A stretch of DNA of 33,561 bases, from positions 1 through 33,561 of the forward strand of contig JBMOLL010000125.1 in NCBI GenBank assembly GCA_049325415.1, in the 5' to 3' direction. Positions 9,222 to 16,985 of this stretch are shown here, in pieces; positions within the stretch are counted from its first letter, which is position 1, and each line of letters begins with the position of its first letter. The stretch comes from JBMOLL01 sp049325415. GTDB lineage: Bacteria > Bacteroidota > Bacteroidia > Bacteroidales > GCA-2748055. Both the position numbers and the translations under genes were made by a program. The notes under the pieces are model-generated. The model saw nothing but the letters and a program-made list of their open reading frames with translations. It was not told where the DNA came from and did not search any database.

Positions 9222-10487
9222 TCACATATTTTCAATTATAGCCGTGCCAAATTCAGAGCATTTCAGCTCTTTGGCACCTTCCATCAGCCGGGCAAAATCG
9301 TAGGTAACCTTTTTCTGCGATATGGCTTTTTGCAGGCCCTCTACTATCAGGTCGGCAGCCTCCTGCCAGCCCAGGTATTCGAGCATCATAACCCCTGAAA
9401 GGATTACTGACCCGGGATTCACCTTATCCAGACCCGCATATTTCGGAGCAGTTCCATGTGTAGCCTCAAAGATGGCATGACCGGTCAGATAGTTGATATT
9501 TGCACCCGGTGCAATACCGATACCGCCCACTATGGCAGCCAGCGCATCGGAGATATAATCACCATTCAGGTTCATAGTCGCAATCACGGAATATTCCGCG
9601 GGCCGGGTCAGGATTTGCTGCAGGAAGGCATCAGCGATGACATCTTTTATAATGATACGGCCATTTTTTACGGCTTCGTTCTGTGCCCTGTCAGCTGCTT
9701 CCTTGCCTTTTTCTGCTGCGATCCGGTCGTACTGTGCCCAGGTAAACACCTGATCTCCGAATTCCTCTTCGGCGAGCTGGTAACCCCACTGTTTGAACTG
9801 GCCTTCGGTGTACTTCATAATATTACCCTTGTGAACCAGGGTTACCGAGGGTTTTCCCTGGCGGATCGCGTACTGGATGGCTGATCTCACCAGGCGATCT
9901 GTTCCTTCCTTAGACACCGGTTTGATACCGATGGAAGTAGATTCAGGGAAGCGAATGGTTTTTACTCCCATTTCCCCGATCAGGAATTTTTTGATCTTTT
10001 CGCCTTCAGGTGTGCCTGTCATCCATTCAATTCCCGCATAGATATCTTCTGAATTCTCCCGGAAGATCACCATATCGGTCGTTGTCGGATCTTTGACCGG
10101 AGAAGGAACACCGCTGTAATAGCGTACAGGTCTCAGGCAAACATAAAGGTCGAGTATCTGGCGAAGTGCCACGTTGAGTGAGCGGATCCCTCCCCCTACC
10201 GGCGTGGTCAGAGGTCCCTTAATCGCAACCAGGTGTTCATGAATGGTATCCAGCGTGGATTCCGGCAACCATTGCCCGGTCTGATTAAAAGCCTTTTCAC
10301 CGGCAAGGACTTCTTTCCAGACGATCCCACGTTTACCTCCATAGGCTTTTTTTACCGCTGCATCGAATACCCTGACCGATGCCGCCCAGATATCGGGGCC
10401 GGTCCCGTCGCCTTCAATGAAGGGAATTATCGGCTGATCAGGCACTTTTAAAGCGCCATTCTGAATTGTGATTTTTTCTCCTTTCAT
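9222..10487 (-). CDS. icd: NADP-dependent isocitrate dehydrogenase
   Basis: Converts isocitrate to 2-oxoglutarate and CO2 in the TCA cycle, making NADPH. It has 421 residues, close to the 416 of E. coli Icd, of the homodimeric bacterial type. The substrate-binding set S103, N105, R109, R119 and R143 corresponds to E. coli S113/N115/R119/R129/R153 with a constant offset of ten. The metal-binding aspartates are in NLNGDYISDALAA. The cofactor loop HGTAPKYAG carries the Lys-Tyr pair typical of NADP rather than NAD preference. The serine that is phosphorylated in E. coli is conserved, but no Icd kinase gene is in this window. It lies 55 bases downstream of the upstream-facing dnaX 3' end region on the plus map, transcribed away from it toward ferritin. 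No promoter box was recognised upstream. Confidence 0.96.
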   Translation of the reverse strand: MKGEKITIQNGALKVPDQPIIPFIEGDGTGPDIWAASVRVFDAAVKKAYGGKRGIVWKEVLAGEKAFNQTGQWLPESTLDTIHEHLVAIKGPLTTPVGGGIRSLNVALRQILDLYVCLRPVRYYSGVPSPVKDPTTTDMVIFRENSEDIYAGIEWMTGTPEGEKIKKFLIGEMGVKTIRFPESTSIGIKPVSKEGTDRLVRSAIQYAIRQGKPSVTLVHKGNIMKYTEGQFKQWGYQLAEEEFGDQVFTWAQYDRIAAEKGKEAADRAQNEAVKNGRIIIKDVIADAFLQQILTRPAEYSVIATMNLNGDYISDALAAIVGGIGIAPGANINYLTGHAIFEATHGTAPKYAGLDKVNPGSVILSGVMMLEYLGWQEAADLIVEGLQKAISQKKVTYDFARLMEGAKELKCSEFGTAIIENM

Positions 10488-10542
10488 TTAACAAATGGTT
10501 ATGATTATATAATTAACTATTACAACTCAGCCCGGGTAATGT

Positions 10543-12291
10543 TCATTCGTCGAAATCGAGCTGAAACGCCGATTTCAGTTTTCCCAGTTCAGGATTCCTC
10601 GAAATGAGGTGATCCAGTTTCTCATGATCGGTATAGAGCATTTTTTTGTTATCCGCAGTTTCGGCGACTGTCGTTTCAATGTTCAAAGCTTCCACGCCAA
10701 ACTTCTTCCTCAGGAATCCGAGCAGACCCGGCTTGATATTCCTGGCAAAATTTTCACTTTGCATGGCACTGTCGAGACTTACACGGATAAGTTCATCCTC
10801 CGAAATCCTCGGAAGATGATTGATAAGGGTTGTATAGATCCTGGGATTCTGTTCCTTGTTGTTCTCGGCATATTCCTTCCATGCCTCCTGAAGGCTCAGC
10901 AGGTCCAGTTCAGCGGAAGGTTTCACTGCGGATATCTTTTCTTCCGGAGCCGGAACTTCAACAGCCGGTGCCGGATCCTCCTTCGGTACTGTTTTAAGGC
11001 TGTTACGGATGGAAATGGAAGGAATGGCAACTGTCTTTTCTTCCTCGCTGCTCCTGGACTGCGATCTGCCGCTTCCCTGGTTTGCGGTATTCGCTGATGC
11101 CGGAGCTGGTCCGCGGTTTGCTTCCTGTACCGGCAGTGCCACCGGTGCGGGAGAAGGCAAAGGATTTACCTGAGCACTGTCAGATTTTTTTTTTTGAACC
11201 TCTTCGAGGTTCGCCAGTTGCAGAAGTGCCAGCTCAATGGTCAGACGCTGGTTCCTGCTGGACCGGAAGCGCATATCCGCTTCACTGCATACATTCAGCC
11301 CTTCATAAAGGAAATTCAGGTCAACCCGCTTCGATTGTTCAAGGTAACGCTCCCTGATAGACGCTCCGACTTCAAGAAGAACCACTGTTTCCGGATTCCT
11401 GCAGACCATCAGGTCGCGGAGGTGAGCAGCATAGCCATTGATGAAATTCCTGGCGTCGAAACCTTTTTCAAGGATCTCATTGAAGAGCAGCAGAGCCGTC
11501 CCGATATCCCCTTTAATTAAGGTATCGGTGAGTTTGAAATAATACTCATAATCCAGGATGTTGAGATTCTCAATCACCCCCTGATAGCTGATCGTGTTTC
11601 CTGAAAAGCTCACCACCTGATCGAAAATGGAAAGGGCATCGCGCATGGCGCCATCTGCCTTCTGGGCGATGATATGCAGGCCCTCCGCTTCGGCGGTAAT
11701 ATTTTCCTTTCCGGCAATATACTGGAGATACTCAACGGTATCTTCAATTTTAATCCGGTTAAAATCAAAGATCTGACAACGGGAAAGGATGGTCGGAAGA
11801 ATCTTGTGTTTTTCGGTGGTGGCCAGAATGAAGATCGCATGTGCTGGCGGTTCCTCGAGGGTCTTCAGGAAAGCATTGAAAGCTGCCTGAGACAACATAT
11901 GAACCTCATCGATTATATAAATGCTGTATTTTCCAACCTGAGGCGGGATCCTGACCTGGTCGGTCAGGGTACGGATATCGTCGACCGAATTATTGGATGC
12001 CGCATCCAGTTCGTGTATATTATAGGAGCGGTTTTCGCTGAAAGAACGACAGGATTCACATTCGTTACAGGCTTCGGCCTTATCGGAAAGATTGAAGCAG
12101 TTAATGGTTTTGGCAAAAATCCTTGCACAGGTTGTTTTACCGACTCCTCGGGGTCCGCTGAAGAGGTAGGCATGCCCCAGATGTCCGTTACGGATGGCAT
12201 TCTGCAGGGTCGATGTAATCGCCTTCTGCCCTACCACGGAGCGAAAAGTGTCGGGTCTGTACTTCCTTGCCGATACAACAAAGTTCTCCAT
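10543..12291 (-). CDS. dnaX: DNA polymerase III gamma/tau subunit DnaX
   Basis: Clamp-loader ATPase subunit that links the sliding clamp loader, polymerase and helicase at the replication fork. I start it at ATG 12291 (MENFVVSARKYRPDTF), which matches the family N-terminus; an upstream in-frame extension is unlikely. The full-length tau form is 582 residues. Walker A is GPRGVGKT at 46-53, the zinc module is C65, C75, C78 and C81, Walker B is DEVH at 128-131, and the sensor/arginine-finger motif is LSRCQIF. A low-complexity Pro/Ala-rich linker (about 375-480) precedes the C-terminal tau domain. An 11-A run (11185-11195) encodes Q366-K369 exactly at the core/linker boundary. Either frameshift there stops within one to six codons, so a gamma-like short form of about 370 residues is possible (see findings). 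Confidence 0.96.
   Translation of the reverse strand: MENFVVSARKYRPDTFRSVVGQKAITSTLQNAIRNGHLGHAYLFSGPRGVGKTTCARIFAKTINCFNLSDKAEACNECESCRSFSENRSYNIHELDAASNNSVDDIRTLTDQVRIPPQVGKYSIYIIDEVHMLSQAAFNAFLKTLEEPPAHAIFILATTEKHKILPTILSRCQIFDFNRIKIEDTVEYLQYIAGKENITAEAEGLHIIAQKADGAMRDALSIFDQVVSFSGNTISYQGVIENLNILDYEYYFKLTDTLIKGDIGTALLLFNEILEKGFDARNFINGYAAHLRDLMVCRNPETVVLLEVGASIRERYLEQSKRVDLNFLYEGLNVCSEADMRFRSSRNQRLTIELALLQLANLEEVQKKKSDSAQVNPLPSPAPVALPVQEANRGPAPASANTANQGSGRSQSRSSEEEKTVAIPSISIRNSLKTVPKEDPAPAVEVPAPEEKISAVKPSAELDLLSLQEAWKEYAENNKEQNPRIYTTLINHLPRISEDELIRVSLDSAMQSENFARNIKPGLLGFLRKKFGVEALNIETTVAETADNKKMLYTDHEKLDHLISRNPELGKLKSAFQLDFDE
11185..11195 (-). promoter_or_regulatory. A11 slippery run in dnaX, candidate programmed slippage/frameshift site
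   Basis: Eleven consecutive A on the coding strand (codons CAA AAA AAA AAA, Q366-K369). One extra A, or a -1 shift, gives ATC TGA, so the product would end at residue 370. One A fewer, or a +1 shift, gives AAT CTG ACA GTG CTC AGG TAA, so it would end at residue 374. The site falls at the end of the three-domain clamp-loader core. E. coli dnaX (ribosomal frameshift) and Thermus dnaX (RNA polymerase slippage on A9) make gamma at the equivalent place. Confidence 0.65.
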
Positions 12292-12593
12292 AAAAAAAAT
12301 CCTGTTTCGGTGGATAAAGATAATGTTATTGTCGTGAATAGTGAAAGCGAAAAGCAAAATGTGGAAAAGTTATGGCAGGGCGGCGCGGAGATAAATGCAG
12401 GTCTTTTCCCGGTAAACGGGGAAAGGAACTCCTTCTTCGTACGGAAATAAGCTTCCGGTTTTGATCCTTCCATCGATCCGGGCCTTCTTAAGTAATGATA
12501 ATCAACGGGAAGAAAACTTTGCAGAGGCTTTTGTTTTATTAAAAATTATGCTAATTTTGCGGTCGATTTTTTAGTAACCTAATTATTTAAAGT
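12292..12593. other. Divergent dnaX/rpsF intergenic region
   Basis: 302 bases between the divergent dnaX and rpsF starts. It holds the rpsF promoter near the right end (12530-12559) and an imperfect inverted repeat at 12403-12425 (CTTTTCCC paired with GGGGAAAGG around a short loop) with no T-run on either side, so it is not a terminator. No promoter box for dnaX was recognised, and no tRNA or known small RNA signature was seen. Confidence 0.6.
12530..12559 (+). promoter_or_regulatory. Promoter of the rpsF-rpsR-rplI operon
   Basis: TTTG at 12530-12533, an 18-base spacer and TAATTTTG at 12552-12559. This is close to the Bacteroidota sigma-ABfr pattern TTTG-N19-21-TAnnTTTG and is one of the two best promoters in the window. 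The predicted start near 12565 leaves a leader of about 28 nt, too short for a complex riboregulator ahead of rpsF. Confidence 0.7.
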
Positions 12594-12947
12594 ATGTTAA
12601 ATCAGTACGAAACCGTTTTCATTTCAACTCCCGTTTTGTCTGAGACCCAGATGAAGGAAGCGGTAGACAAGTTCAAAAAGATTATCACCGAGGGTCAGGG
12701 TGAGATTGTCCACGAAGAAAACTGGGGCTTAAAGAAGCTCAATTATCCTATCCAGAAGAAATCCACCGGATTCTACTATCTTATCGAATTCAGGGCACCC
12801 GGTGAACTGATCGACAAGCTGGAGACCGAATACCGGAGGGATGAGCGTATTATCCGTTTCCTTACCATGAAAATGGACAAATATGCAGTTGAATACAGCG
12901 AAAAGAAAAGAGCAAGAAGAGCATCAGAACAAACTAAGGAGGACTAA
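12594..12947 (+). CDS. rpsF: Small ribosomal subunit protein bS6
   Basis: bS6 binds the platform of the 30S subunit as a pair with bS18. It has 117 residues, normal length with a basic, disordered tail (KKRARRASEQTKED). The family start MLNQYETVFI and the ferredoxin-like core with NWGLKKLNYPI and RRDERIIRFL are clear. It is the first gene of rpsF-rpsR-rplI. Its own start has no SD sequence (leader AATTATTTAAAGT), but its last codons encode the strong SD of rpsR at 12936-12942, so the rpsF stop region is also the rpsR ribosome-binding site. Confidence 0.97.
   Translation: MLNQYETVFISTPVLSETQMKEAVDKFKKIITEGQGEIVHEENWGLKKLNYPIQKKSTGFYYLIEFRAPGELIDKLETEYRRDERIIRFLTMKMDKYAVEYSEKKRARRASEQTKED
12936..12942 (+). 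promoter_or_regulatory. Strong Shine-Dalgarno (AAGGAGG) of rpsR
   Basis: Perfect anti-SD complement with an 8-base spacer to the rpsR ATG at 12951, embedded in the last rpsF codons. It is unusual because nearly all other genes in this window have no SD, the norm in Bacteroidota, where the 16S rRNA tail is sequestered by bS21, bS18 and bS6. Confidence 0.85.
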
Positions 12948-12950
12948 ACA

Positions 12951-13220
12951 ATGGCACACGACAATTCAGAAATCAGATATTTAACCCCGCCGACGGTTGA
13001 AATCAAGAAGAAAAAATATTGCAGGTTCAGGAAAAACAGGATCAGGTATATTGATTACAAAGATCCCGAATTCCTCAAAAAGTTCCTGAATGAGCAGGGA
13101 AAGATCCTTCCCCGCAGGTTAACCGGAACTTCACTGAAATTCCAGAGAAAAGTGGCAGTTGCTATCAAACGTGCTCGTCATCTTGCACTCCTGCCTTATG
13201 TAACCGATATGTTGAAATAA
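12951..13220 (+). CDS. rpsR: Small ribosomal subunit protein bS18
   Basis: bS18 is a small 30S platform protein and the obligate partner of bS6. It has 89 residues with the family core YCRFRKNRIRYIDYKDPEFL, ILPRRLTGTSLKFQRKV and IKRARHLALLPY. It starts 3 bases after the rpsF stop and has a consensus SD. In Bacteroidota ribosome structures bS18 helps form the pocket that occludes the 16S rRNA 3' tail, so an SD on its own gene offers a plausible feedback loop (see findings). ATG 12951 is the only sensible start. Confidence 0.97.
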   Translation: MAHDNSEIRYLTPPTVEIKKKKYCRFRKNRIRYIDYKDPEFLKKFLNEQGKILPRRLTGTSLKFQRKVAVAIKRARHLALLPYVTDMLK

Positions 13221-13223
13221 AGT

Positions 13224-13231
13224 AAAGGAGG
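13224..13231 (+). promoter_or_regulatory. Strong Shine-Dalgarno (AAAGGAGG) of rplI
   Basis: Eight-base consensus SD with an 8-base spacer to ATG 13240, the same spacing as for rpsR. Together they are the only two clear SD sequences I see at start codons in this window. Confidence 0.85.
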
Positions 13232-13239
13232 AACTTGAA

Positions 13240-13686
13240 ATGGAAGTTATTTTAAAGCAGGATGTTGCCAACCTGGGACATAAGGATGACATTGTAAATG
13301 TTAAAAACGGATATGCCCGTAACTACCTTATTCCGAAGGGATTTGCCGTTAACGCTACTGAATCTGCCAAGAAGGTCCACCAGGAAATCCTTCGTCAGCG
13401 CGCCCATAAAGAGCAGCAGCTTAAGCTCGTGGCTCTCGAGGTGGCTGAAAAACTGAAAGCAGTTTCTCTCGTGATTGGTGCAAAAACCAGCACAAAAGGT
13501 AAAATCTTCGGTTCGGTAAATACGATCCAGATTGCTGAAGCACTTGTTGAGAAAGGATTCGAGATCGACCGCAAAGACATTACCATCAAGGATGACCTTA
13601 TCAAGGAGATCGGAAAGTACACGGCTACCGTGAAGCTTCACCGTGAGGTAAGGGTTGAGATCCCCTTTGAGATCATCTCTGAATAA
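13240..13686 (+). CDS. rplI: Large ribosomal subunit protein bL9
   Basis: bL9 binds 23S rRNA at the base of the L1 stalk and extends across the subunit surface, helping frame maintenance and spacing between ribosomes. It has 148 residues, the usual length. The N-terminal signature MEVILKQDVANLGHKDDIVNVKNGYARNYLIPKG is present as segments (KNGYARNYL, LIPKGFA), followed by the long connecting helix (KVHQEILRQRAHKEQQ) and the C-terminal domain (TSTKGKIFGSV, VRVEIPFEII). It is the last gene of the S6 operon, 19 bases after rpsR, and ends at a strong terminator. Confidence 0.97.
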   Translation: MEVILKQDVANLGHKDDIVNVKNGYARNYLIPKGFAVNATESAKKVHQEILRQRAHKEQQLKLVALEVAEKLKAVSLVIGAKTSTKGKIFGSVNTIQIAEALVEKGFEIDRKDITIKDDLIKEIGKYTATVKLHREVRVEIPFEIISE

Positions 13687-13703
13687 GTTTCAGACGATCA
13701 TAC

Positions 13704-13734
13704 AAAAAAAGCTGCCCGAAAGGCAGCTTTTTTT
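13704..13734. terminator. Bidirectional intrinsic terminator between rplI and ridA
   Basis: GCTGCC (13711-13716) and GGCAGC (13722-13727) with a five-base loop, flanked by A7 on the left and T7 on the right, so it works in both directions. It ends the rpsF operon on the plus strand. On the minus strand it overlaps the ridA stop codon (13733-13735), so the ridA message would end right at its stop. Confidence 0.88.
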
Positions 13735-14113
13735 ATTTCCTGGCAGCGATGGTTTCGATCTCAATCAGTGCACCGAGAGGGAGGTCGCGAACGGCAAAGG
13801 CCGCACGTGCAGGCTGTTCTGTAGTGTAATAGCGGGCATAAACCTCGTTCATGGCCTTGAAATTGCCAATATCGCTCAGCAGGCAGGTGGATTTAACCAC
13901 ATCGGCGTAATCCAGGCCGGCGGCATGAAGTATGGCCCCGATGTTTTTCATTACCTGCTCGGTCTGCCCGGAAATATCACCTGCCGCTATAGTCCCTGAA
14001 GCAGGGTCAATAGGAAGCTGGCCGGAAATAAAGAGCAAACCATTGATTTCAACAGCCTGGGAATAGGGTCCTACCGCAGCAGGCGCATCCGGAGTGGAAA
14101 TAATCTTTTTCAT
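13733..14113 (-). CDS. ridA: RidA family enamine/imine deaminase
   Basis: RidA hydrolyses reactive enamine/imine intermediates (for example 2-aminoacrylate from threonine or serine dehydration), protecting PLP enzymes. At 126 residues it is the family length. Signatures are GPYSQAV (about 15-21), FISGQLP, the substrate-carboxylate arginine R103 in PARAAFAV, and the acidic pair E118/E120 in LIEIETIA, as in active-clade members. It lies 20 bases downstream of lptD on the same strand and may be co-transcribed with it. A link between the two functions is not evident. Its stop is embedded in the shared terminator. Confidence 0.94.
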   Translation of the reverse strand: MKKIISTPDAPAAVGPYSQAVEINGLLFISGQLPIDPASGTIAAGDISGQTEQVMKNIGAILHAAGLDYADVVKSTCLLSDIGNFKAMNEVYARYYTTEQPARAAFAVRDLPLGALIEIETIAARK

Positions 14114-14133
14114 CGGTTTTGTGTTACAGGTTA

Positions 14134-16905
14134 TTATCTGAAATTATCCTGCCACGATTTCCTTTTATCGTATTTCAGGTCAGACAGGATGGATGATTTA
14201 GCCGCAATGGTAAAGTTATACGATTTGTAACTCCCGAAGGGAACCACCGACATCCGCATCTCCCAGCAGTGAAGATCCCTGTGAATACTGAAATTTGACG
14301 AGGTGATCTTCCTGTTGAAAATGTCGTAACCGGTATTGAAACCAATCTTCCATTTGGGAGTAAGGCTAAAATCGCCGCTAAGCCTAAGGGTCTGAACAAT
14401 GGAAGGCGTATCCCTGCGCTTTGTATAGCTGAAGCTGTAATCGACCTTAACCTTCCAGGGGATATCAAAATCCACATATCCCCCGTAATAGTCGCTGTTG
14501 GTGATATCGGCCATAGCCTCTTCATCGCTCATCATCTCGTCGGCCTGGGTTCCCATGCGCTGGCCACTGAGATTCGCCTGCGAAGCGCCCTCTTTTTTGT
14601 CCCCGTCTTTTTTCGATTCAAAGGAAATCCCCATTGTTACCGAGGCCGAAGTGAGTCTGAAGGGCATGCCGGTCTGAGTGATATAAAGTGTTCTGATCCT
14701 GTCATGGGTACTGTCGTAGGCAAAAGGATCGAGGGTGCCCCTGAAGGCCATGGTTAGCTTATTCTTGAACAACTGGGTGTTCCCGTTGAAATTGACCGGT
14801 GTCCAGCGTGGTGCAATGGGATCCTTTGCAAACAGGTTCATACTGGTCGAGAAATTAAAATTATCCAGCAACTTGATCTTTTCGTCTTTATCTACGGTGT
14901 CGGACTTCGGTCTCAGTTTGGCTTCAATATTATTCCGGAGCGAAAGCGACAGGGTCCCGTTGGCGCCGTTAAAGGTAGGAGTGCCATATTTCTGCCCTTC
15001 ATAGATTGAGTATTCGTCGATGGTATCGTGATTCACCTCGTCGATCAGCAGGCGGTAATAATCGGGCTGGATCTTTCTCAGATCGGGAGTAAAGGAAAGA
15101 CTGGCCGACGGGGTCATCACATGGCGAATGGTCTTCAGACGGCCATCGCCTTTAAACTGGTATGTACCATATATTTTCGGTGCCAGGGACGAACTGATCG
15201 ACGGAAGATAGGAATGGGCGTAAGTGAGTTTGTTGATCATGGTGTCCCTGATCACGGGATCATAATAGGTCACGCCATCCTCCGTCCGCTCCGTGTAGCC
15301 TGTAATACTACGGTCGTAATACTGGGTATAGACCATCCCTTTGTAACTTACATTCGGGGTAATGGTCATTGTCTGCAGGGCCGCGATTTTCTTGAAGGGT
15401 TTGATATTCAGCGAAAGAGGAATTTCATGACGGAAGCCGTTGCGCATATCGTCCCACACCTGACTGGTAAACAGGAGGGTGTCGATTGTTTTGATATCGT
15501 TTTCGAGGAGACTGGTATAGCTAAGCTGGATATCTTCGTACCATTTCTTGGGCCCTACCCTTTTCTTTTTCTTAAAGGGATTGATCTTACTCATGGAAAA
15601 AGAGACCTTCGGCAGTGACATGGTAACCGCCTGGGTGTTGCTGTTCTGCGAATGGTTCAATGAAGCTGCCAGGTTGAAAGGGGTGCCCGGCCACGACTTG
15701 GTAAAAGAGATACTTGACTGCTTGGTGTTGGTCATGACGTTGTTCCAGTTCGTTCCCTGATTCCGGTCGAAGGTTGAACTCGACAGGTTTACGCTGGCGC
15801 GGAAAGTGCTGGTTGGATTGGCTTTGGAGTCCTGATTATGGCTCCAGCCAATGGAATAGTCCTTTGTGATGGTATAGCCGCCTTCGATGTCCTTAAACCC
15901 GTTGACATTATTAACGAACTGCAAACGAAGGCTTCCGTTGAATTTATACTTTATCTTATAGCTTGATCCGAGCCTCACGCCCCAGGTCCCGTTGGAATAA
16001 ATATCACCGGTTACCCTGAGATCCATATAGTCGTTCATGGCGAAGTAATACCCACCATCGCGCAGGTAGAAACCCCGGCTTTTTTCCTCCCCGTACTGTG
16101 GGATAAGGATCCCGGAGGTTTTGGTACGCGAATTCGGAAAGAAGCCGAAGGGGATCCCGATAGGCAGAGGCACGTCTTCCAGTACGATGTAGGCCGGACC
16201 GGAAACGATCTTATCCCCCGGCATGCTTATCCCTTTGGTAATAGCGATATAAAAGTGCGGATGTTCCGCATCACAGGTCGTATATTTTCCGTCTTTCAGG
16301 TGAATGTGTCCGTCGTTCTGCCTCTTGGTCTGATCGGAATGAAGAAAACCTCCCTCCTGTTCAGTGATCACATTACGGATAAAAGCTTTCTGCGTCTTGA
16401 AATTATAGCTCATCGAATCGGCACGGAACGACATCTCCCCTTCCTTGAACTGGGGTTTCCCCTGGACGGTGCCGGCAGAATCGGGCAGACCGGAAGCCAT
16501 GACAATGCCGTTGGTCATTTCATACCTTATATAAGCAGCCTCCAGGGTAATATCCCCGTAAACGATCTTTCCCGTATTGAACATCTCCACTGTGCCGCCG
16601 TCGTTCGAAAAGACCAGCGAATCGGCAGAGTTGTAATCGACCTGAGCGGTGATTTCAGAACCGGTTTTTTTCTTTGCCGCCGATGAATCGGCTGCTGCGG
16701 GCAGAGAAAAAACCAGTGTGGTATCGCTGTTCTGACGCAGCAGAGAGTCGGACTGCAGTGCGGTGGATCCGGTTGCCGGGAACAGGGTGTCGGATAGAAC
16801 ACTGAGTGGCCCCGGAATAACAGCCAGCGAATCAGGATCCTGGGCCCGGGTAAGGAGGGGAACAAATACCGTTAGTAAGAAAGTGAAAACTATCTTACGG
16901 GTCAT
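14134..16905 (-). CDS. lptD: LptD-like LPS assembly outer membrane protein
   Basis: LptD is the outer membrane beta-barrel that inserts lipopolysaccharide into the outer leaflet. I start at ATG 16905 (MTRKIVFTFL, signal peptide cleaved after LTRAQ), giving 923 residues; a TTG at 16941 would add a non-signal extension. After a Ser/Asp-rich linker (about 25-75) comes an OstA/LptA-like beta-jellyroll (about 80-250, TGKIVYGDITLEA, MSYNFKTQKAFIRN). A long region of alternating amphipathic strands to the C-terminus follows, consistent with the barrel. Bacteroidota homologues are diverged from E. coli LptD, and the conserved disulphide cysteines of the latter are not obvious here. It is divergent from an amidase-MlaD pair, so three envelope genes cluster. 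Its 5' promoter box faces that of the amidase. Confidence 0.88.
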   Translation of the reverse strand: MTRKIVFTFLLTVFVPLLTRAQDPDSLAVIPGPLSVLSDTLFPATGSTALQSDSLLRQNSDTTLVFSLPAAADSSAAKKKTGSEITAQVDYNSADSLVFSNDGGTVEMFNTGKIVYGDITLEAAYIRYEMTNGIVMASGLPDSAGTVQGKPQFKEGEMSFRADSMSYNFKTQKAFIRNVITEQEGGFLHSDQTKRQNDGHIHLKDGKYTTCDAEHPHFYIAITKGISMPGDKIVSGPAYIVLEDVPLPIGIPFGFFPNSRTKTSGILIPQYGEEKSRGFYLRDGGYYFAMNDYMDLRVTGDIYSNGTWGVRLGSSYKIKYKFNGSLRLQFVNNVNGFKDIEGGYTITKDYSIGWSHNQDSKANPTSTFRASVNLSSSTFDRNQGTNWNNVMTNTKQSSISFTKSWPGTPFNLAASLNHSQNSNTQAVTMSLPKVSFSMSKINPFKKKKRVGPKKWYEDIQLSYTSLLENDIKTIDTLLFTSQVWDDMRNGFRHEIPLSLNIKPFKKIAALQTMTITPNVSYKGMVYTQYYDRSITGYTERTEDGVTYYDPVIRDTMINKLTYAHSYLPSISSSLAPKIYGTYQFKGDGRLKTIRHVMTPSASLSFTPDLRKIQPDYYRLLIDEVNHDTIDEYSIYEGQKYGTPTFNGANGTLSLSLRNNIEAKLRPKSDTVDKDEKIKLLDNFNFSTSMNLFAKDPIAPRWTPVNFNGNTQLFKNKLTMAFRGTLDPFAYDSTHDRIRTLYITQTGMPFRLTSASVTMGISFESKKDGDKKEGASQANLSGQRMGTQADEMMSDEEAMADITNSDYYGGYVDFDIPWKVKVDYSFSYTKRRDTPSIVQTLRLSGDFSLTPKWKIGFNTGYDIFNRKITSSNFSIHRDLHCWEMRMSVVPFGSYKSYNFTIAAKSSILSDLKYDKRKSWQDNFR

Positions 16906-16928
16906 CTCCCTGAAACGCTGAAATCTAT

Positions 16929-16936
16929 TATTTTTG
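16929..16936 (+). promoter_or_regulatory. Putative -7 box for amidase-mlaD (TATTTTTG)
   Basis: Perfect TAnnTTTG match 49 bases before the amidase ATG, with a predicted transcript start near 16943. It lies to the left of the leftward lptD box, so the two transcripts would overlap at their 5' ends. Confidence 0.45.
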
Positions 16937-16961
16937 TACAATCTTTATTTAAAGAGTTTGG

Positions 16962-16969
16962 CAAAACTA
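16962..16969 (-). promoter_or_regulatory. Putative -7 box for lptD-ridA (TAGTTTTG)
   Basis: Perfect TAnnTTTG on the minus strand, with a predicted start near 16956, about 50 bases before the lptD ATG. The closest TTTG upstream is 26 bases away, longer than the usual 19-21, so the -33 element is weak. Confidence 0.45.
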
Positions 16970-16985
16970 ATGAAAATCCGCCAAA

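Noticed and set aside
12403..12425. Inverted repeat upstream of dnaX considered as a terminator or small RNA
   Set aside because: The stem has a mismatch, no T-run on either strand and no promoter directing a transcript through it. It is recorded only as part of the intergenic region.
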